Positions 60,583 through 64,000 of a stretch of DNA of 64,000 bases are shown piece after piece (the stretch's first letter is position 1; each line of letters begins with the position of its first letter). The stretch covers positions 186,001-250,000 of the forward strand of contig NZ_WFIX01000182.1 in NCBI RefSeq assembly GCF_009745985.1, written 5' to 3'. A model generated the notes under the pieces. That model had not been told where the DNA came from. It was given only the letters and a program-made list of their open reading frames with translations, and made no database searches. This DNA comes from Microbacterium karelineae (GTDB taxonomy: Bacteria > Actinomycetota > Actinomycetes > Actinomycetales > Microbacteriaceae). A program made the position numbers and the translations under genes.

Positions 60583-61254
60583 ATGAGCCTGCGTGACGAA
60601 CAGGGGCTGCACGCCAAGCAGCCCCGCGCGATCCGCTCGGCCTTCGTGGTCCTCGAAGAGGTCGCGCGGGCGGGCCCCGGCGTGACGGTGCGCGAGCTCG
60701 TCGATCGGCTCGCGATGCCGCGCGCCACGGTCTATCGCCTCGTGAACCTCCTCGTGCAGGACGAGTACCTCGTACGCCTCGCCGACATCTCGGGCCTGGC
60801 GCTCGGTCGGAAGGTCGTCGATCTCGCGGGTGCGGTCGCGACACCTGCTCCCCTGCGCGCCACGCGCGCGGTGCGCGAGGAGCTCTCGCGACTGCGGTCC
60901 TCCGCGGGTCCGCTCGTCGTGCACGTGCTCGGGTTCGATCGCGACGCGATCGTCGCTGTCGACGTCGACGCGCGCTCGGATGCGCTCCCTGGCGCGCTCG
61001 CGCGTGCGCCCGACCGGTCGGCGGCGGGACGACTGCGCGATGCCGAGCGCCACCGGACCCGATCCGAGCTGACCTTCCAGATGGAGGACCTGCTGCCGGG
61101 ACGCGCATGCGCTGCCCTCCCGATTCGCGCGGACGACGGCACCCTCGTGGCCGCGCTCTGCATCGGGGGCGCGAGCGACGACCTCGACGCCATCCTGTGG
61201 TTCGCGCGGTCCGGCGCCGTGCGCGCGGACAGAGTCGCGGCCCTGATGGTCTGA
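60583..61254 (+). CDS. IclR-family transcriptional regulator
   Basis: The 223-residue protein has a winged-helix N-terminus with VTVRELVDRLAMPRATVYRL (about 34-53) and an IclR-type effector domain with GRACAALPIRADDGTLVAAL. It is about 30 residues shorter than most family members, mainly in the effector domain. It may control the divergent amine permease/oxidase operon and its own permease gene (inference). Confidence 0.85.
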   Translation: MSLRDEQGLHAKQPRAIRSAFVVLEEVARAGPGVTVRELVDRLAMPRATVYRLVNLLVQDEYLVRLADISGLALGRKVVDLAGAVATPAPLRATRAVREELSRLRSSAGPLVVHVLGFDRDAIVAVDVDARSDALPGALARAPDRSAAGRLRDAERHRTRSELTFQMEDLLPGRACAALPIRADDGTLVAALCIGGASDDLDAILWFARSGAVRADRVAALMV

Positions 61255-61350
61255 TCTCCCTCCGCTCGAACGCCGTGAGTCGGCGCGGGCGTTTGTAGGC
61301 TCCCGACAGCGGGCTCGCCCTGGTACGACACCCGCCCTAGCCTGGCCGTC

Positions 61351-62583
61351 ATGGCAACGGAGCAGTTCCCCGGCGAGCGCGTGAGCTCGTACGACATCAC
61401 CGGCCCCCTCGACACCGACTACTACGGCGTGTTCGCGGATCTCTCGGACGACGATCGCGGTGCGTGGCGGCGCGCACGCGCCGTCGTCGACGAGGTGGCG
61501 GACGACCTGATCGACGCGTGGGAGCGCGCCGAGTATCCGCACGAGCGGATCCTCGCCTCGCTCGGACGGCACGACATCCTCACCGACGGCGTCGAGCACG
61601 ACGGACTCACGCGGCTCTCCCCGCTCGCGGCGGGCCTCGTGAACATGGAGCTCTCGCGCGGCGACGGATCCCTCGGCACCGTGCAGGCGGTGCAGGGCGG
61701 CCTCGCGCTGCGCACCCTCGCGCTGTACGGCAGCGACGCGCAGAAGGAGCGCTGGCTGCGGCCGCTCGCGCACGGCGAGGTCCCCGGATCCTTCGCCCTG
61801 ACCGAGCCCGACCACGGCAGCGATTCGACGGGGCTGGAGACCACCGCCCGACGCGACGGCGAGGCGTGGGTGCTCCGCGGGGCGAAGAAGTGGATCGGCA
61901 ACGGCGCCTCCGGCGGGATCACGTTCGTCTGGGCGCGGATCGACGACGCGTCGGACGCCGACCACGGACGCGTCGGCTGCTTCCTCGTCCCCCAGGACAT
62001 CCCTGGCTATCGCGGCGATGTCATCCAGGGCAAGGTGTCGCTGCGCGCGATCCACCAGGCGCACATCCGCCTCGACGACGTGCGGCTCCCCCTCGACGCA
62101 CGCCTCCCCGGCGCACACGCGTTCTCCGACACGTCGCGCGTGCTGTTCGCGACCCGCTCAGGCGTCGCCTGGTCGGCGCTCGGGCACGCGACCGCCTGCT
62201 ACGAGGCCGCGCTGCAATACGCGGGCGAACGGATCCAGTTCGGCAGGCCGCTCGCCGGCTTCCAGCTCGTGCAGGAGCGCCTCACGCGCATGCTCTCGCA
62301 GCTGACGGGGATGCAGCTGTTCTGCCGGCGCCTGGCCGACCTCGAAGCCGCCGGCGCGCTGCGCCCGACGCAGGCGTCGCTCGCGAAGTACACGAACACG
62401 CGCGCCGCGCGCGACATCGCCCGCGAGGCGCGCGACATGCTCGGCGGAAACGGGATCCTGCTCGAGAACCGGGTCATGCAGCACCTCGCCGACATCGAGG
62501 CGCTGCACACCTACGAGGGCACCGAGAGCGTGCAGGCGCTGCTGATCGGCCGCGACATCACAGGCGTCGGCGCCTTCGTATAG
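61351..62583 (+). CDS. Acyl-CoA dehydrogenase of the glutaryl-CoA dehydrogenase type
   Basis: The 410-residue flavoprotein oxidises an acyl-CoA at the alpha-beta bond. It shows LTEPDHGSDSTGLETTA, KKWIGNGASGGITFVWARID, the FAD segment GERIQFGRPLAGFQLVQERL, DMLGGNGIL and the catalytic glutamate in YEGTESVQALL. The N-terminus resembles glutaryl-CoA dehydrogenases. The -10-like TAGCCT (61338-61343) ends 7 bases before the ATG with no ribosome site, so the mRNA is probably leaderless. It may be independent of the amine cluster. Confidence 0.9.
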   Translation: MATEQFPGERVSSYDITGPLDTDYYGVFADLSDDDRGAWRRARAVVDEVADDLIDAWERAEYPHERILASLGRHDILTDGVEHDGLTRLSPLAAGLVNMELSRGDGSLGTVQAVQGGLALRTLALYGSDAQKERWLRPLAHGEVPGSFALTEPDHGSDSTGLETTARRDGEAWVLRGAKKWIGNGASGGITFVWARIDDASDADHGRVGCFLVPQDIPGYRGDVIQGKVSLRAIHQAHIRLDDVRLPLDARLPGAHAFSDTSRVLFATRSGVAWSALGHATACYEAALQYAGERIQFGRPLAGFQLVQERLTRMLSQLTGMQLFCRRLADLEAAGALRPTQASLAKYTNTRAARDIAREARDMLGGNGILLENRVMQHLADIEALHTYEGTESVQALLIGRDITGVGAFV

Positions 62584-62591
62584 CGCGCGGC

Positions 62592-62652
62592 GCTCGCGGG
62601 TGCGGTGTGGTCGTCCCGGCGGCGGATGACGACCATTCCGCACCCGCGGAGC
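62592..62652. terminator. Long imperfect hairpin between convergent genes
   Basis: GCTCGCGGGTGCGG with TGGTCGTC (62592-62615) pairs with GACGACCA and CCGCACCCGCGGAGC (62628-62652), with small internal mismatches. It separates the acyl-CoA dehydrogenase gene from the minus-strand alginate-lyase-family gene. Confidence 0.75.
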
Positions 62653-62666
62653 GTGGAGGCGGGGTG

Positions 62667-64000
62667 TCAGCCGCAGGTGCGCGCGTCGTAGGGGGCGAAC
62701 ACATTGGTGCCTGACTGCGTGGTCACCGTCACGGTGCCGCTCTCCACCGCCGACTGGCGCGTCGCGAAGACCATCGACCGGCCGTTCCCCGCGGCGACGG
62801 GCACGGGTCGCGCGCCGTATGCCGTCACGACGTCTGCTCGGACAGCCTCATCCGTCAGGTTGTCAGCGGTCACTGAGAGAACGGCACGCCCTCCGACGCA
62901 GCGTGTCGAGGCCTCGATTTCCAGCCCGGTGGCCGCGGCCGGCGTGCCATATGTGAACACGAACCAGTTCTCGGCCGATGTGTCGGTGTTGCGAGTCGGG
63001 TGCAGATCGCTCAGACGCAGCGACAGCGTCGCCTCCGCAGGCAGCGCAGGATCACCATCGACGTCGATCCGCACCGCGCGATCGTCATGCGTCAGATAGA
63101 AGCGTCCGACGCCCCAGCTGACGAGCTCGAACTTCTGCTCCGCACCGACCTGATGACCGTCTGCGGTCAGAAGATCTTCGCCGTCGACCGTCTCGCGCGA
63201 GACTCCGAGGAAACGGCCGGTCTCGACCTCGCGGATCGAGTAGGTCTCGTCGTCATTCGTAACGAGCTGGAAGAACGGGGCTTCGTCCTGCTCGGTGTCC
63301 ACGGCGAGCGTGCCATCGTCCTGGACTGAGAAGTAGGACGTGAGAGTCTCCTCGTCGAGGCCGTCCGGGATCACCCCGCCGGGAGTGAGTGCACGGTCCT
63401 CACGCGATACCTCGCCCCACGCCTCCACCTCGTCCCATCGCGACTGCCACCACGGTGTGAGCATCGTGCGCATCTGGAAGAACGGCGAGGCCGCCTGTTG
63501 GGCCGGTCCGTCATACGACGTCAGCGTGGCGAAGTTCAGGTTGTCGAAGTGCACGAAGCCCTCCGGTCGCATCGCCGCCGCAGCCCGCTCCATCCAGGTG
63601 ACGTCGACGCCGTCGACCTTCGAGTAGTGCGCCAGTGCCGTCTCATAGACCGGGCGGAGCTGGCCGCGATTGATGCGCTGGGCATCGATGTCGGTCCAGT
63701 ACGCGGATCCGTCTCTGCGCCCGAAGATGTTCGGGATCGGCTCCGCGCGGAGCGACCCCTCACCGCCGAACAGATTGTATTCAGCCGCCCAGTTGAACGC
63801 CCGCGCGAGCTTGTTGTCGCCCGACGACCACAGATCGACGTCCTGATTCCACGCGATCGCGGCGATGTCACCGAGCAGACCGATGCCGAGCTGCGCGTGA
63901 GCCTGATCTCGGGCGGACTCCGCCGATTGTCCCCAGTCGGAGACGTAGTTCTCGATCGAGCCGTTGATGAACGGGCTCTGGTACATGCCGACGGCGCGGT
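62667..64000 (-). CDS. Alginate-lyase-family polysaccharide lyase with beta-trefoil and C-terminal domain, N-terminus cut off
   Basis: The reading frame is open to the window edge; the first Met seen (63986) is internal. The visible 440 residues begin in an alginate-lyase (PF05426) domain: SARDQAHAQLGIGLLGDIAA, IAWNQDVDLWSS and LARAFNWAAEYNLFGG, then a region ending near residue 180. A fascin/ricin-like beta-trefoil follows (about 225-345, TYSIREVETGRFLGVS and FYLTHDDRAVRIDVDG). A C-terminal immunoglobulin-like domain ends TSGTNVFAPYDARTCG-like (APYDARTCG). It is probably secreted. Substrate could be alginate or another polyuronate; no other saccharide-use genes are next to it in the window. 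Confidence 0.82.
   Translation of the reverse strand, partial: RAVGMYQSPFINGSIENYVSDWGQSAESARDQAHAQLGIGLLGDIAAIAWNQDVDLWSSGDNKLARAFNWAAEYNLFGGEGSLRAEPIPNIFGRRDGSAYWTDIDAQRINRGQLRPVYETALAHYSKVDGVDVTWMERAAAAMRPEGFVHFDNLNFATLTSYDGPAQQAASPFFQMRTMLTPWWQSRWDEVEAWGEVSREDRALTPGGVIPDGLDEETLTSYFSVQDDGTLAVDTEQDEAPFFQLVTNDDETYSIREVETGRFLGVSRETVDGEDLLTADGHQVGAEQKFELVSWGVGRFYLTHDDRAVRIDVDGDPALPAEATLSLRLSDLHPTRNTDTSAENWFVFTYGTPAAATGLEIEASTRCVGGRAVLSVTADNLTDEAVRADVVTAYGARPVPVAAGNGRSMVFATRQSAVESGTVTVTTQSGTNVFAPYDARTCG

Overview
The window is high-GC DNA (about 70 percent G+C by eye) from an actinobacterium, most likely of the Microbacteriaceae and Microbacterium-like. The evidence is family-level similarity, genes stacked with ATGA/GTGA stop-start overlaps, promoters with TAGNCT-type -10 boxes a few bases before some start codons, and very frequent GGATCC words. 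It looks like ordinary chromosome. I see no phage, insertion sequence, CRISPR array, attachment site or replication origin. No gene-free stretch exceeds 300 bases.

0-11 kb: a cut-off GH65 disaccharide phosphorylase with a beta-phosphoglucomutase-like HAD enzyme; pta-ackA; an SRP RNA gene (minus strand, upstream of pta); a MoxR / DUF58 / transglutaminase operon; a DUF1801 protein; and tRNA-Ser(GGA).

11-20 kb: a one-carbon and amino-sugar block. hxlB-hxlA (formaldehyde fixation by the ribulose monophosphate route) diverges from an unusual regulator that joins a histidine-kinase-like ATPase domain to a LuxR helix-turn-helix. Next come an RpiR regulator with a palindrome on its own promoter, an NgcEFG-like sugar ABC importer and a GNAT acetyltransferase, then a LigM-like tetrahydrofolate O-demethylase and an Rv2578c-type radical SAM protein.

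20-41 kb: aldo/keto reductase, a RecQ helicase ending in a phosphoribosyltransferase-like segment, a ferric-reductase-like protein with a small membrane partner, a lipoprotein esterase, a flotillin, a GlcD-type FAD oxidase, an AqpZ-type aquaporin, nagB, an L,D-transpeptidase, a GNAT protein, a heterodimeric ABC exporter with one degenerate ATP site, and purN-purH with the DUF6350 gene in front.

41-52 kb: a nine-gene minus-strand operon for reductive pyrimidine or hydantoin breakdown: beta-ureidopropionase, dihydropyrimidinase, an LLM/F420-type oxidoreductase, an NMT1-type ABC importer, a class III aminotransferase and a short-chain dehydrogenase. A MocR regulator is divergent. No dihydropyrimidine dehydrogenase gene is present.

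52-64 kb: sucCD, a small membrane protein, an amine-utilisation block (APC permease, copper amine oxidase, His-rich membrane protein; divergent second APC permease and IclR regulator), an acyl-CoA dehydrogenase, and a cut-off secreted alginate-lyase-family protein.
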